The notes beneath the pieces were generated by a model. The model saw only the letters and a program-made list of their open reading frames with translations, did not search any database and was not told the DNA's origin. Source: Candidatus Parcubacteria bacterium (lineage in GTDB: Bacteria; Patescibacteriota; Minisyncoccia; Phycocordibacterales; PALSA-1337). Taken from it: a stretch of 9,439 nucleotides of DNA. Shown here one piece after another: positions 1 to 6,086 of this stretch. Numbering within the stretch: the stretch's first letter is position 1; each line of letters opens with the position of its first letter. The translations under genes and the position numbers were made by a program. The stretch is taken from contig JAHFMA010000017.1 of assembly GCA_023264475.1 (NCBI GenBank), forward strand, positions 1-9,439. The letters run 5' to 3'.

Positions 1-2
1 TC

Positions 3-359
3 ATGGCACATATCGGAAATTGTGATGTTTGCGGCAAGCGCACGGTCAATGAAGCGCGGCATGATAGATGCAATACGGCATTTCTGAATGATCTCCTTTG
101 GGAGATACAGTGCCATTGCAAGAGGCGCCCGAAACGGCAATTGCCCAAATCGCTCATCAAGAAGCTGAAGGGCTTGGAGCTCGTGTCGCTCAGCACCTTC
201 TTGCGCCAAGAAGAAGAGAGGTTCGCGGAGGAAGCGACCAAGCAAGCCGAAGCCAGCATCCATCAGCACGGTCAAATAGAGGCGATGCAGGTGGCGGCTA
301 GGAAATTCAACGCAGAGCATCCGCCTACGAACGGCCAGACATACGCTGCCAAGGCCTGA
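3..359 (+). CDS. Small Cys-containing hypothetical protein
   Basis: A 118-residue reading frame that I do not recognise. The N-terminal part has a CDVC pair (Cys7, Cys10) followed by Cys23, Cys37 and Cys39, which suggests a small zinc-binding knuckle, although the spacing fits no ribbon family I know. Residues 40-56 are very basic (CKRRPKRQLPKSLIKKLKG region). Residues 69-103 are rich in Glu, Gln, Ala and Lys and look like a helix or short coiled coil. There is no signal peptide or membrane segment. The ATG lies only two bases inside the window, so the true start could be further upstream and no promoter can be judged. A clear terminator follows the stop, which supports a real transcription unit ending here. 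A nucleic-acid-binding role is possible from the Cys and basic residues, but this is a guess. Confidence 0.55.
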   Translation: MAHIGNCDVCGKRTVNEARHDRCNTAFLNDLLWEIQCHCKRRPKRQLPKSLIKKLKGLELVSLSTFLRQEEERFAEEATKQAEASIHQHGQIEAMQVAARKFNAEHPPTNGQTYAAKA

Positions 360-366
360 CCCAGAC

Positions 367-397
367 AGCCGCACCTATCACAAGGAGCGGCTTTTTT
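367..397 (+). terminator. Rho-independent terminator after the first gene
   Basis: AGCCGC (367-372) pairs with GCGGCT (387-392) around a 14-nt loop and is followed at once by six T (392-397). It starts 8 nt after the stop of the plus-strand gene ending at 359. The T-run is on the plus strand only, so it does not serve the minus-strand HIT gene that ends at 421. Confidence 0.75.
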
Positions 398-420
398 CAT
401 AGGCTCACGAAGCTCCCTGT

Positions 421-780
421 CTATAGATTAGCGGCGATCTTATCTCGATTCCCGGCGAAGTCCATTTTGTCGCCTTTGGCCTCGTTGCTAGGGAAGGCCC
501 AGATATGCGCATGGGGGATCTCGTCGCCGACGATGCGCGAGAGGACCCATTCGGTGCCGAAGGCTTTGCGCTGAGCATGAGCTATTTTGTTGACGACTTC
601 GAAATATTTGCCGACCTGCGGCACATCCCAGACCCAGCGATAGTGTTGTTTGGGAATGATCTGCGCGTGCCCCGGCGTCTGCGGATGGATATCCAGGAAG
701 GCTAGGAAATCGTCGTCTTCATAGATGATGTGCGCAGGGATCTCCTTGTTCACGATCTTGCAGAAGATGCAGTCTTTCAT
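421..780 (-). CDS. HIT-family nucleotide-binding protein with altered triad
   Basis: A 119-residue protein of the histidine triad (Hint-like) family, which hydrolyses or transfers nucleoside monophosphates from phosphoramidate or phosphate esters in the cytoplasm. The N-terminus CIFCKI (Cys4, Cys7) is the usual opening of zinc-containing bacterial HIT proteins. [17 protein letters not shown] (29-44) is the nucleotide-binding strand region. The signature near the C-terminus reads PHAHIWAFP: His90 and His92 (equivalent to the nucleophile) are kept, but the third His of HxHxH is Trp94. The length is normal for the family. A TAGAAT box ends 7 nt before the ATG, and no Shine-Dalgarno sequence is visible. 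The gene lies downstream of the DnaA-domain gene on the same strand but is separated from it by a terminator, so it is probably a separate unit. Family assignment is firm; the enzymatic activity of this variant is uncertain. Confidence 0.92.
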   Translation of the reverse strand: MKDCIFCKIVNKEIPAHIIYEDDDFLAFLDIHPQTPGHAQIIPKQHYRWVWDVPQVGKYFEVVNKIAHAQRKAFGTEWVLSRIVGDEIPHAHIWAFPSNEAKGDKMDFAGNRDKIAANL

Positions 781-787
781 GCCGTCT

Positions 788-793
788 ATTCTA
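788..793 (-). promoter_or_regulatory. -10 box of the HIT gene
   Basis: On the minus strand TAGAAT (5 of 6 matches to TATAAT) lies 7 nt before the ATG at 780, which places the expected transcription start at or next to the start codon. No good -35 box is visible upstream, where the dnaA-like gene's terminator begins. Confidence 0.5.
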
Positions 794-811
794 CAAGCCG
801 CGGCGCCAAAT

Positions 812-841
812 AAAAAGCCCGTCTCGGTGAAGAGACGGGCT
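812..841 (-). terminator. Rho-independent terminator of the DnaA-domain gene
   Basis: A perfect 10-bp stem (816-825 with 832-841) and a 6-nt loop; on the minus strand it reads AGCCCGTCTC-TTCACC-GAGACGGGCT followed by TTTTTATTT. It lies 17 nt after the stop codon of the minus-strand gene ending at 858 and before the HIT promoter, so it separates the two minus-strand genes. Confidence 0.88.
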
Positions 842-857
842 GGAGCGGAATATGGGT

Positions 858-1388
858 TTATCCGGCCATAGGGAAGGGAGTGATTGTTGCCGATGGTCTG
901 TCGCCGGTCGGCTCATTAGGCTTCTTTGAAGTTGGCGGGCTAGCAGGCTTGGTCAGATCGATCGGTGCGAAACGTTTGAGGGCCTCGACTCGACAGCGGC
1001 ACATGACGAGCGCCTGATAGAACTTCGGGTCTACCCTAGGATCTTTTAAGGCGTTCCTGGCTCTGTCGCGAGCATGCATGACTGTGCCATGATCGCGATT
1101 GAACCGGTCGCCGATGTATCCGAGACTGTCGTCGATGAACACCGTGCAGAGATACATAGCTACTTGCCTCGCGTCGCTCACGCGACTGCGTCCGCGCTTT
1201 TCTCGGAAGAACTCTGAAACGTCCACGGAGAATTCCTCCGCAACGGCTGACTTGATGACATTGATCGAATCCTGGGGGAACTTTCTCGGATCCCGCGGGT
1301 CGGTCTGGGGTCGTGATGCTTTCAATGGCTCCTTTTTGCGTCGGCGGGATTGCCGGGCGCATTTTTGTTCTGTGCGAGACAGTACCAC
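858..1388 (-). CDS. Free-standing DnaA domain IV DNA-binding protein
   Basis: A 176-residue protein whose middle part (about 40-116) matches the C-terminal DNA-binding domain of the replication initiator DnaA. The features are ARQVAMYL (73-80), SLGYIGDRF (88-96) and RDHGTVMHA (98-106), corresponding to the RDHTTVxHA signature that contacts DnaA boxes. There is no AAA+ ATPase domain, so it cannot act as an initiator itself; a role as a DnaA-box-binding repressor or transcription factor is likely but unproven. The residue after RDH is Gly101 where Thr or Ser is usual, and the loop before it is one residue shorter than FGGRDH. The N-terminus (1-35) is basic and the C-terminus (142-176) is Pro/Thr/Ser-rich and probably disordered. 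The start is uncertain. GTG at 1388 gives the longest form. A TTG at 1325 with AGGAG three bases upstream would remove 21 residues and keep the whole domain. A TTGACC/TACTGT pair (1403-1408, 1379-1384, spacing 18) would start transcription inside the long form and favours the TTG. Confidence 0.82.
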   Translation of the reverse strand: MVLSRTEQKCARQSRRRKKEPLKASRPQTDPRDPRKFPQDSINVIKSAVAEEFSVDVSEFFREKRGRSRVSDARQVAMYLCTVFIDDSLGYIGDRFNRDHGTVMHARDRARNALKDPRVDPKFYQALVMCRCRVEALKRFAPIDLTKPASPPTSKKPNEPTGDRPSATITPFPMAG

Positions 1389-1439
1389 GCATCGTGACGG
1401 TCGGTCAATAAGGCCACAAAAGGGCAGGAATGGCCTGCG

Positions 1440-1448
1440 TGATATACT
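1440..1448 (+). promoter_or_regulatory. Extended -10 promoter of recJ
   Basis: TG-A-TATACT is a full extended -10 element (TATACT is 5 of 6). It ends 6 nt before the recJ ATG at 1455, which puts transcription initiation on the start codon. There is no recognisable -35 box, which an extended -10 can compensate for. The 66-bp gap 1389-1454 separates recJ from the divergent DnaA-domain gene. Confidence 0.6.
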
Positions 1449-1454
1449 CTTTTC

Positions 1455-3197
1455 ATGCCTGCTTATGCTATCCGCCGTCCCCTCATTCCTGCCGAGAAGG
1501 ATGCTCTTGCCTCATGCTCGGAATTGGTCGCGCACCTCCTGTTTCACAGGGATGTGACCGATGCCGCGGCGGCCGAGCGCTTCTTGGCGCCGGATTATGA
1601 GCGCGACACCCACGATCCTCTGCTCATGAAGGATGCCGGCACGGCCGCCGAGCGCATCATCCGCGCTATCCAGTCGGGCGAGAAGATCTGCGTGTACGCC
1701 GACTATGACGCCGACGGCATCCCGGGCGCGGCGCTCTTCAATGACCTGTTCTCGAGGATCGGCTACGCGAACTTCACCATATATATCCCGCATCGCCATG
1801 ATGAGGGCTTCGGCTTGCATGAGGCCGCCATCGACGAGCTCGCCAGCGGCGGCGTGAAGCTCCTCATCACCGTCGACTGCGGCATCGCGGACGCTGCCGC
1901 CGCGCGCCACGCGCGCGAGCTCGGCCTCGACGTGATCATCACCGATCACCACGAGCCTCCGGCCGAGCTGCCTCCGGCTGTCGCCGTCGTCGACCCCAAG
2001 CGCGCCGACTGCCCGTATCCGTACAAGCATCTCTGCGGCACCGGCGTCGCGTGGAAGGTCATCCAGGCGATCCTCGCCAAAGAGCGCTTCGGCCTCAAGG
2101 AGGGCAGCGAGAAATGGATGCTCGACCTCGTCGGCATCGCCACGCTCTCCGACATGGTGCCTTTGACCGGCGAGAATCGCGTCTTCGCGCGCTATGGCCT
2201 CACCGTCCTGCGCAAGACGCCGCGCCTCGGCCTAGTGAAGCTGCTCGGGAAGCTCCGCATCGCCCAGCCGCATCTCACTGAGGACGACATCACCTTCATG
2301 ATCACACCACGCATCAACGCCGCATCGCGCATGGGCGTGCCGATGGACGCCTTCCGGCTGCTCGCCGCCTCCACCGATGTCGAGGCCGCCGAATGCGCTG
2401 ATCACCTCGACGCCATCAACAACGAGCGCAAGGGCGTCGTGGCCTCGCTCGTCAAGGAGGTCAAGAAGCTCGTGCACGAGCGCCATGCCGGCGGCCCGGT
2501 CCCGAGCGTGATCGTCCTGGGCAATCCGGCATGGCGGCCGTCTCTTCTGGGACTGGCTGCGAATTCCTGCGCCGAAGAATTCCGCCGGCCGGTCTTCCTG
2601 TGGGGGCGCGATGGCGACAACGCTATCAAGGGCTCATGCCGCTCCGAAGGCGCGTCCAACATCGTCGCGATCATGCGTGCCGTACCCGCGGGCGTCTTCA
2701 CGGAATTCGGCGGGCATCGTCAGGCTGGCGGCTTCGCCGTGAGCAATGAATCCATCCACTATCTCGATCAGCGCCTGAATGAGGCGGCGGCCAGTTTGGC
2801 GACAGCCTCCGCGCAAGAAGGCGCGTCGAGCTCTACAGATGACGGGAGCGAGATCGACGCCGAGCTCTCGCTCGACGCCGTGACGTATGCTCTCCACAGC
2901 GAGCTCGACCGTCTCGCGCCCTTCGGCCTCGGCAATCCCAAGCCTATCTTCTTGTTCAAAAATGTCAGGCCCGCGACCGTGCGCAAGTTCGGCAAAGGCT
3001 CCGAGCATATCGAGCTTGGCATGACGGCGAGCGGCGGGCGCAAGATCCCCGCGATCTCTTTCTTCGGTGTCGCAGAGGACTGGGCCTCTAGAGTCGTGGC
3101 TGGCCAGCCCATCGACCTCATCGCCTCAGTCGAGAAGTCCATGTTCCGCGGCCGGCCCGAGCTCCGCCTCCGCATCGTGGATGTGGTGCTCGGCTGA
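1455..3197 (+). CDS. recJ: Single-stranded-DNA-specific exonuclease RecJ
   Basis: A 580-residue cytoplasmic 5'-3' exonuclease of the DHH phosphoesterase family, acting on single-stranded DNA in recombination and mismatch or base-excision repair with two metal ions. The DHH domain shows YADYDADG (81-88, motif I), TVDCG (139-143) and TDHHE (163-167, the DHH motif), followed by CGTGVAWK (194-201) and RINAASRMG (286-294). The DHHA1 domain carries GGHRQAGGF (419-427). The C-terminal part begins with the family motif APFGLGNPKP (488-497) and continues as the OB-like domain to the end. The length is typical of bacterial RecJ. A Ser/Ala/Glu-rich linker (about 447-466) joins DHHA1 to the OB part. The ATG is preceded by an extended -10 and no ribosome-binding site. 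The gene is followed after 23 nt by rnhA, so the two may be partly co-transcribed. Confidence 0.97.
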   Translation: MPAYAIRRPLIPAEKDALASCSELVAHLLFHRDVTDAAAAERFLAPDYERDTHDPLLMKDAGTAAERIIRAIQSGEKICVYADYDADGIPGAALFNDLFSRIGYANFTIYIPHRHDEGFGLHEAAIDELASGGVKLLITVDCGIADAAAARHARELGLDVIITDHHEPPAELPPAVAVVDPKRADCPYPYKHLCGTGVAWKVIQAILAKERFGLKEGSEKWMLDLVGIATLSDMVPLTGENRVFARYGLTVLRKTPRLGLVKLLGKLRIAQPHLTEDDITFMITPRINAASRMGVPMDAFRLLAASTDVEAAECADHLDAINNERKGVVASLVKEVKKLVHERHAGGPVPSVIVLGNPAWRPSLLGLAANSCAEEFRRPVFLWGRDGDNAIKGSCRSEGASNIVAIMRAVPAGVFTEFGGHRQAGGFAVSNESIHYLDQRLNEAAASLATASAQEGASSSTDDGSEIDAELSLDAVTYALHSELDRLAPFGLGNPKPIFLFKNVRPATVRKFGKGSEHIELGMTASGGRKIPAISFFGVAEDWASRVVAGQPIDLIASVEKSMFRGRPELRLRIVDVVLG

Positions 3198-3203
3198 ATG
3201 TTG

Positions 3204-3212
3204 TGCGACAAT
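3204..3212 (+). promoter_or_regulatory. Possible extended -10 promoter of rnhA
   Basis: TG-C-GACAAT lies in the short recJ-rnhA gap and ends 8 nt before the ATG at 3221. GACAAT matches TATAAT at 4 of 6 positions, helped by the TG extension. It favours ATG 3221 over the upstream in-frame GTG at 3203, which overlaps the box itself. Read-through from recJ is also possible. Confidence 0.4.
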
Positions 3213-3220
3213 CATCCGAC

Positions 3221-3958
3221 ATGGATACCTCAGTCAACATCATCTTCACTGACGGCTCGTCGCGCGGCAACCCCGGCCCGGGCGGCTGGGCCGCGATCGT
3301 GGTCTCGAGCGGCGCCAAGGCCGACAAGCTCGTCGTGCAGGTGCGCGAGCTCGGCGGACACGAAGATCACACCACCAACAATCGCATGGAGCTCCAGGCA
3401 GCGCTCGGCGCGCTCGCTGCGATCACGGAGGGGAGCAAGGCCACAGTGAACACGGACTCCTCCTATCTCATCAACGGTATCACCAAGTGGGTCAAGGGCT
3501 GGAAGCACAATGACTGGAAGACCAAGACCAAAGACGATGTGCTCAACCGCGATCTTTGGATGGCGCTCGACGATCTCGCCTCGGCACGCAAGGTCGACTG
3601 GCATTATGTCGGCGGCCATGTCGGCGTGCGCGGCAATGAGCGGTGCGACGAGATCGCGACGGCTTATGCCGACGGCGGCCAGCCGACGCTGTACCACGGT
3701 CCTCTCTCCGGCTACGCCATCCAGAATATCCTCGATGTTTCACACGATGAGGCGCTGGCCGCTGACAAGAGCTCTAGCTCTTCGCGATCTCGGACCCCGG
3801 CCTATTCATACTTGAGCATGATCGCTGGCAAGATCGAGAGGCACCATTCCTGGGCCGATTGCGAGAAGAGGGTCAAGGGCATCCGTGGCGCTCGTTTCAA
3901 AAAGGCTTTGAATGCTGAAGAAGAGGAGAAGATCATCCGCGAATTTCGCGCTCTATAA
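3221..3958 (+). CDS. rnhA: Ribonuclease HI with C-terminal hybrid-binding-like domain
   Basis: A 245-residue protein that cuts the RNA strand of RNA:DNA hybrids. The RNase H fold occupies about residues 5-155 with the complete catalytic set: Asp11 (FTDGSSRGNPGPGG), Glu57 (NNRMELQA), Asp79 (NTDSSYLI) and Asp143 (GNERCDEIA), plus His133 in the GGHVG loop. The basic handle region KGWKHNDWKTK (92-102) is also present. After a Ser-rich linker (about 176-192), residues 194-245 (YSYLSMIAGKIERHHSW, ADCEKRVKG, GARFKKAL, EEEE) resemble the caulimovirus viroplasmin / hybrid-binding domain, which in eukaryotic RNase H1 and some bacterial enzymes lies at the N-terminus. Here it is C-terminal. The start was chosen at ATG 3221 because the RNase H fold begins a few residues later and a -10-like box precedes it; a GTG at 3203 would add six residues. 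Confidence 0.95.
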   Translation: MDTSVNIIFTDGSSRGNPGPGGWAAIVVSSGAKADKLVVQVRELGGHEDHTTNNRMELQAALGALAAITEGSKATVNTDSSYLINGITKWVKGWKHNDWKTKTKDDVLNRDLWMALDDLASARKVDWHYVGGHVGVRGNERCDEIATAYADGGQPTLYHGPLSGYAIQNILDVSHDEALAADKSSSSSRSRTPAYSYLSMIAGKIERHHSWADCEKRVKGIRGARFKKALNAEEEEKIIREFRAL

Positions 3959-3981
3959 TATTCATGAAAAATTCATTCCGT

Positions 3982-4006
3982 TTTTATCCGGATTTGATAC
4001 GGATTT
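3982..4006 (+). repeat. 25-nt shared upstream element, copy 1 (comEC)
   Basis: This element is identical at 24 of 25 positions to 6033-6057 upstream of the MBL-like gene. The core reads GGATTTGATACGGATTT. In this copy it contains a direct repeat, CGGATTTGA-TA-CGGATTTGA (3989-3997 and 4000-4008), with an 11-bp period, about one helical turn. It overlaps the TTGATA -35 box, so it can be both promoter core and operator. Confidence 0.75.
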
Positions 4007-4026
4007 GAACCTGCCTTAGCTATCAT
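3994..4026 (+). promoter_or_regulatory. comEC promoter
   Basis: TTGATA (3994-3999) serves as the -35 box and TATCAT (4021-4026, 5 of 6) as the -10 box. The spacing of 21 bp is longer than ideal. The -10 box ends exactly 6 nt before the ATG at 4033, so the transcript would start on the start codon. The -35 half lies inside the shared 25-nt element. Confidence 0.5.
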
Positions 4027-4032
4027 GCGCCC

Positions 4033-5388
4033 ATGCGGAAGGGCGCTTTTTTATTCTGGAGCATATTCGCGGCCGCGGCGATCATCCGCGTGGCTTTGTC
4101 ATTCGGGCTGTCCGAGCCTGACGCTTCTTCATGCCTCAAGAAGGCTGATCGAGGCAACGGCATCATCGCTTCCGACCCGGAGCGCAAAGATTCCGGTCAG
4201 GTTTTCGTCATCCAGGCCGATGAAATCTTCGCTGATGAAGAGCAGGAGTCGTGCGTGCAAGGCATCCTCATCCGTGTGAAAACAAAATTGTATCCGCGGT
4301 TCGCGTATGGAGAACGGGTCGCGTTCGTGGGCAAGATATCTCGGCCATTCGACTTCTCGAGCGACACTGGCCGCAGTTTCGACTATAAAGGCTACCTCGC
4401 CAAAGACGATGTCTTCTATGAGATGAAGAGCGCGGTTGTGATGGCGACGACTAGCACAAAAAGTTTTTCGCTCTCGTCTATCCTCTTCCGCATCAAGCAT
4501 GGCTTCGTGGGCAATCTCGAGCGTGTCCTCGGCGAGCCGCATGCCGCTCTCGCCGCTGGTCTGGTCGTGGGCGAGAAGAGCGCGCTCGGCAAGGGCTTGC
4601 TCGATGACTTCCGCATCGTCGGCCTTATCCATATCGTCGTCCTGTCCGGTTTCAACATCACCATCGTCGGCGTAGCCTTGCGTCGGATCTTGTCGCGCCT
4701 GCCGCGCGCGTGGGGCATCGCGATCGGCGGTATCGGCATCGCACTCTTCGGGGTCTTGGTCGGCGGTGGAGCCACGGTGATCCGCTCATGCTTCATGGCC
4801 GGTGTGGCGCTCATCGCCGACCTCATCCGCCGCGACTACGATGTCTCCCGCGCTCTCGGCTTCGCCGCGCTCGTTATGCTCATCCAGAGCCCGCTCATAC
4901 TTCTGCATGACCCGTCATTTCAGCTTTCATTCTTGGCTACGCTCGGGCTGATCCTGCTCGCCTCGCCGATCGAGGATCGGCTCGGCTGGGTGCCTGATAA
5001 GTTCGGCATGCGCGGCACGGTCGCGTCGTGCTTTGCTACGCAGATCTTCGTGTCGCCATTCATCCTCTATATGATGGGGCAGATCTCGATCATCGGCGTG
5101 GTCGTGAACATCCTCGTCCTGCCATTCATTCCTGTCACGATGCTCCTAGTCTTCCTGACTGGCGCGGCAGGCTTCATCTATGGGCCGCTGGCGCAATTCG
5201 TCGGCTGGGGCGCGCACCTCTTGCTCCAGTACGAGCTCTTCATGGTCACCAGTTTCGCGCGCGTGCCGTATGCCGCGCTCCAAGTCCCGCCATTCTCTGG
5301 ATGGTGGGTGGCCGGGTTCTATGCGGCGTTCTTCGTGGGGTATGTTTATCTCAAGAAAAGGCCCGCTTCTATTTCTGCGCCCTCTTGA
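4033..5388 (+). CDS. comEC: ComEC/Rec2 DNA-uptake channel, lacking the MBL domain
   Basis: A 451-residue inner-membrane protein of the ComEC/Rec2 family, which carries single-stranded DNA into the cytoplasm during natural transformation. A membrane segment near residues 5-25 is followed by an OB-fold-like part (DUF4131 region; YGERVAFVGKISRPFDF, 92-108). The competence channel domain begins at about 170 with AALAAGLVVGEKSALG and FRIVGLIHIVVLSGFNITIV (193-212), the family's GLxHxLxxSGxHxxxx signature with Phe-Asn at the usual Gly-His position. Several hydrophobic helices follow to about residue 440, including FQLSFLATLGLILLASP (296-312). It ends shortly after the last helix, so the C-terminal metallo-beta-lactamase domain found in many ComEC proteins is absent. 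A separate MBL-like protein is encoded at 6087-6980 under a matching promoter. The 3' end overlaps the convergent sod gene by 20 bp. Confidence 0.93.
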   Translation: MRKGAFLFWSIFAAAAIIRVALSFGLSEPDASSCLKKADRGNGIIASDPERKDSGQVFVIQADEIFADEEQESCVQGILIRVKTKLYPRFAYGERVAFVGKISRPFDFSSDTGRSFDYKGYLAKDDVFYEMKSAVVMATTSTKSFSLSSILFRIKHGFVGNLERVLGEPHAALAAGLVVGEKSALGKGLLDDFRIVGLIHIVVLSGFNITIVGVALRRILSRLPRAWGIAIGGIGIALFGVLVGGGATVIRSCFMAGVALIADLIRRDYDVSRALGFAALVMLIQSPLILLHDPSFQLSFLATLGLILLASPIEDRLGWVPDKFGMRGTVASCFATQIFVSPFILYMMGQISIIGVVVNILVLPFIPVTMLLVFLTGAAGFIYGPLAQFVGWGAHLLLQYELFMVTSFARVPYAALQVPPFSGWWVAGFYAAFFVGYVYLKKRPASISAPS

Positions 5389-5968
5389 AATTCTCCTCGA
5401 CCACGCTCCAATTGAGATTCGCGAAGAAGTCCTCTACATAGTTCTTCTTGCCGGAAGGCTGATAGTCCGCGACATAAGAGTGCTCCCACATATCGAGTCC
5501 GAGGATCATCGTACAGCCGTTGAGCTCGCCCATATGTTGCTCGTCTATCCATGAAGCGAGCAGGCGGTCATCCTTCTTGTCATACCATAGCACTGCCCAG
5601 CCGATGCCGCGGGTTGTCGTCGCCATCGTCTTGAATGAGTTCAGCCATTCGTCGAAAGAGCCCCATTCTTCGGCGATGGCCTCTCTGAGCGGGCTCGAGT
5701 CAGCGAGCGGTGACGCTCCTCCTTCTAGGGAAGAGAAGTACACCTCATGATTGCGCATGCCGTTGTATTCGAAGCTGAAGCGGCGGCCCAGCTCGCCCAT
5801 GGCGTATGAATTCGTGGCTTGGTCAGCCTGGTATTTGCCGTATGTCTCCATGATCGAATTAGCATTCTTCACATAGCCGGCGTAGAGCTTGAGGTGCTCC
5901 TCGATATTCTTGGCCGAAATGCCCTTGAGGGCTGGAATGGAGAAAGTCTTAGCGATGAATGGTTTCAT
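5369..5968 (-). CDS. sodA: Superoxide dismutase, Fe/Mn family (probably Mn type)
   Basis: A 199-residue cytoplasmic enzyme of the Fe/Mn superoxide dismutase family, converting superoxide to oxygen and peroxide. The metal ligands are all present: His25 (NIEEHLKLYAGYV), His74 (GMRNHEVYF), Asp159 and His163 (GLDMWEHSYVADY). The C-terminal part has the usual EEWGSFDEW (100-108) and NLNWSVV (184-190). The first motif lacks the paired His of classical SODs and is one residue shorter between His25 and the following Tyr32. The outer-sphere position four residues before His74 is Gly70, and Gln144 lies in the C-terminal half; this Gly/Gln arrangement is that of Mn enzymes, so I infer Mn or cambialistic use. 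No Shine-Dalgarno sequence or convincing -10 box is visible before the ATG, though the upstream stretch is AT-rich. The gene is transcribed towards comEC and overlaps its end. Confidence 0.95.
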   Translation of the reverse strand: MKPFIAKTFSIPALKGISAKNIEEHLKLYAGYVKNANSIMETYGKYQADQATNSYAMGELGRRFSFEYNGMRNHEVYFSSLEGGASPLADSSPLREAIAEEWGSFDEWLNSFKTMATTTRGIGWAVLWYDKKDDRLLASWIDEQHMGELNGCTMILGLDMWEHSYVADYQPSGKKNYVEDFFANLNWSVVEENFKRAQK

Positions 5969-6032
5969 ATTATGGTTTAGTTATTGATATTCATACCCAG
6001 TCTATCACTCCGGGCGGTTTTCTTCATCAAGA

Positions 6033-6057
6033 TTTTATCAGGATTTGATACGGATTT
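6033..6057 (+). repeat. 25-nt shared upstream element, copy 2 (MBL-like gene)
   Basis: This is the second copy of the element at 3982-4006, with one mismatch (A6040 for C3989). The 11-bp-period direct repeat is slightly weaker here (AGGATTTGA-TA-CGGATTTTA). It lies in the sod/MBL-like gap, 30 nt before the chosen start codon. Confidence 0.75.
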
Positions 6058-6074
6058 TATCTCTCCTCTATACA
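6045..6074 (+). promoter_or_regulatory. Promoter of the MBL-like gene
   Basis: TTGATA (6045-6050, -35) and TATACA (6069-6074, -10) are separated by 18 bp, a good vegetative promoter. Transcription should begin near 6081-6083, just before the ATG at 6087. Because the -35 box occupies the TTG at 6045 and the -10 box abuts the ATG at 6075, these upstream in-frame codons are unlikely starts. Confidence 0.65.
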
Positions 6075-6086
6075 ATGGCTGGCGCA

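Noticed and set aside
1512..2486. Long minus-strand and second-frame reading frames across recJ
   Set aside because: They are antisense or out-of-frame shadows of a GC-rich gene with complete RecJ motifs, with no recognisable domains or promoters.
3964..3985. Possible terminator after rnhA (ATGAA-AAA-TTCAT then TTTTT)
   Set aside because: The stem is five A/T-rich pairs and the T-run is separated from it by four bases; too weak to call.
4129..4826. Antisense reading frames of 136-167 residues within comEC
   Set aside because: They have no family-like features; comEC in the forward frame is intact with its competence signature.
6045..6086. Upstream start codons TTG 6045 and ATG 6075 for the MBL-like gene
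   Set aside because: The TTG is the -35 box and the ATG at 6075 abuts the -10 box, so neither would be in the transcript from this promoter; ATG 6087 gives a good membrane anchor right at the start.
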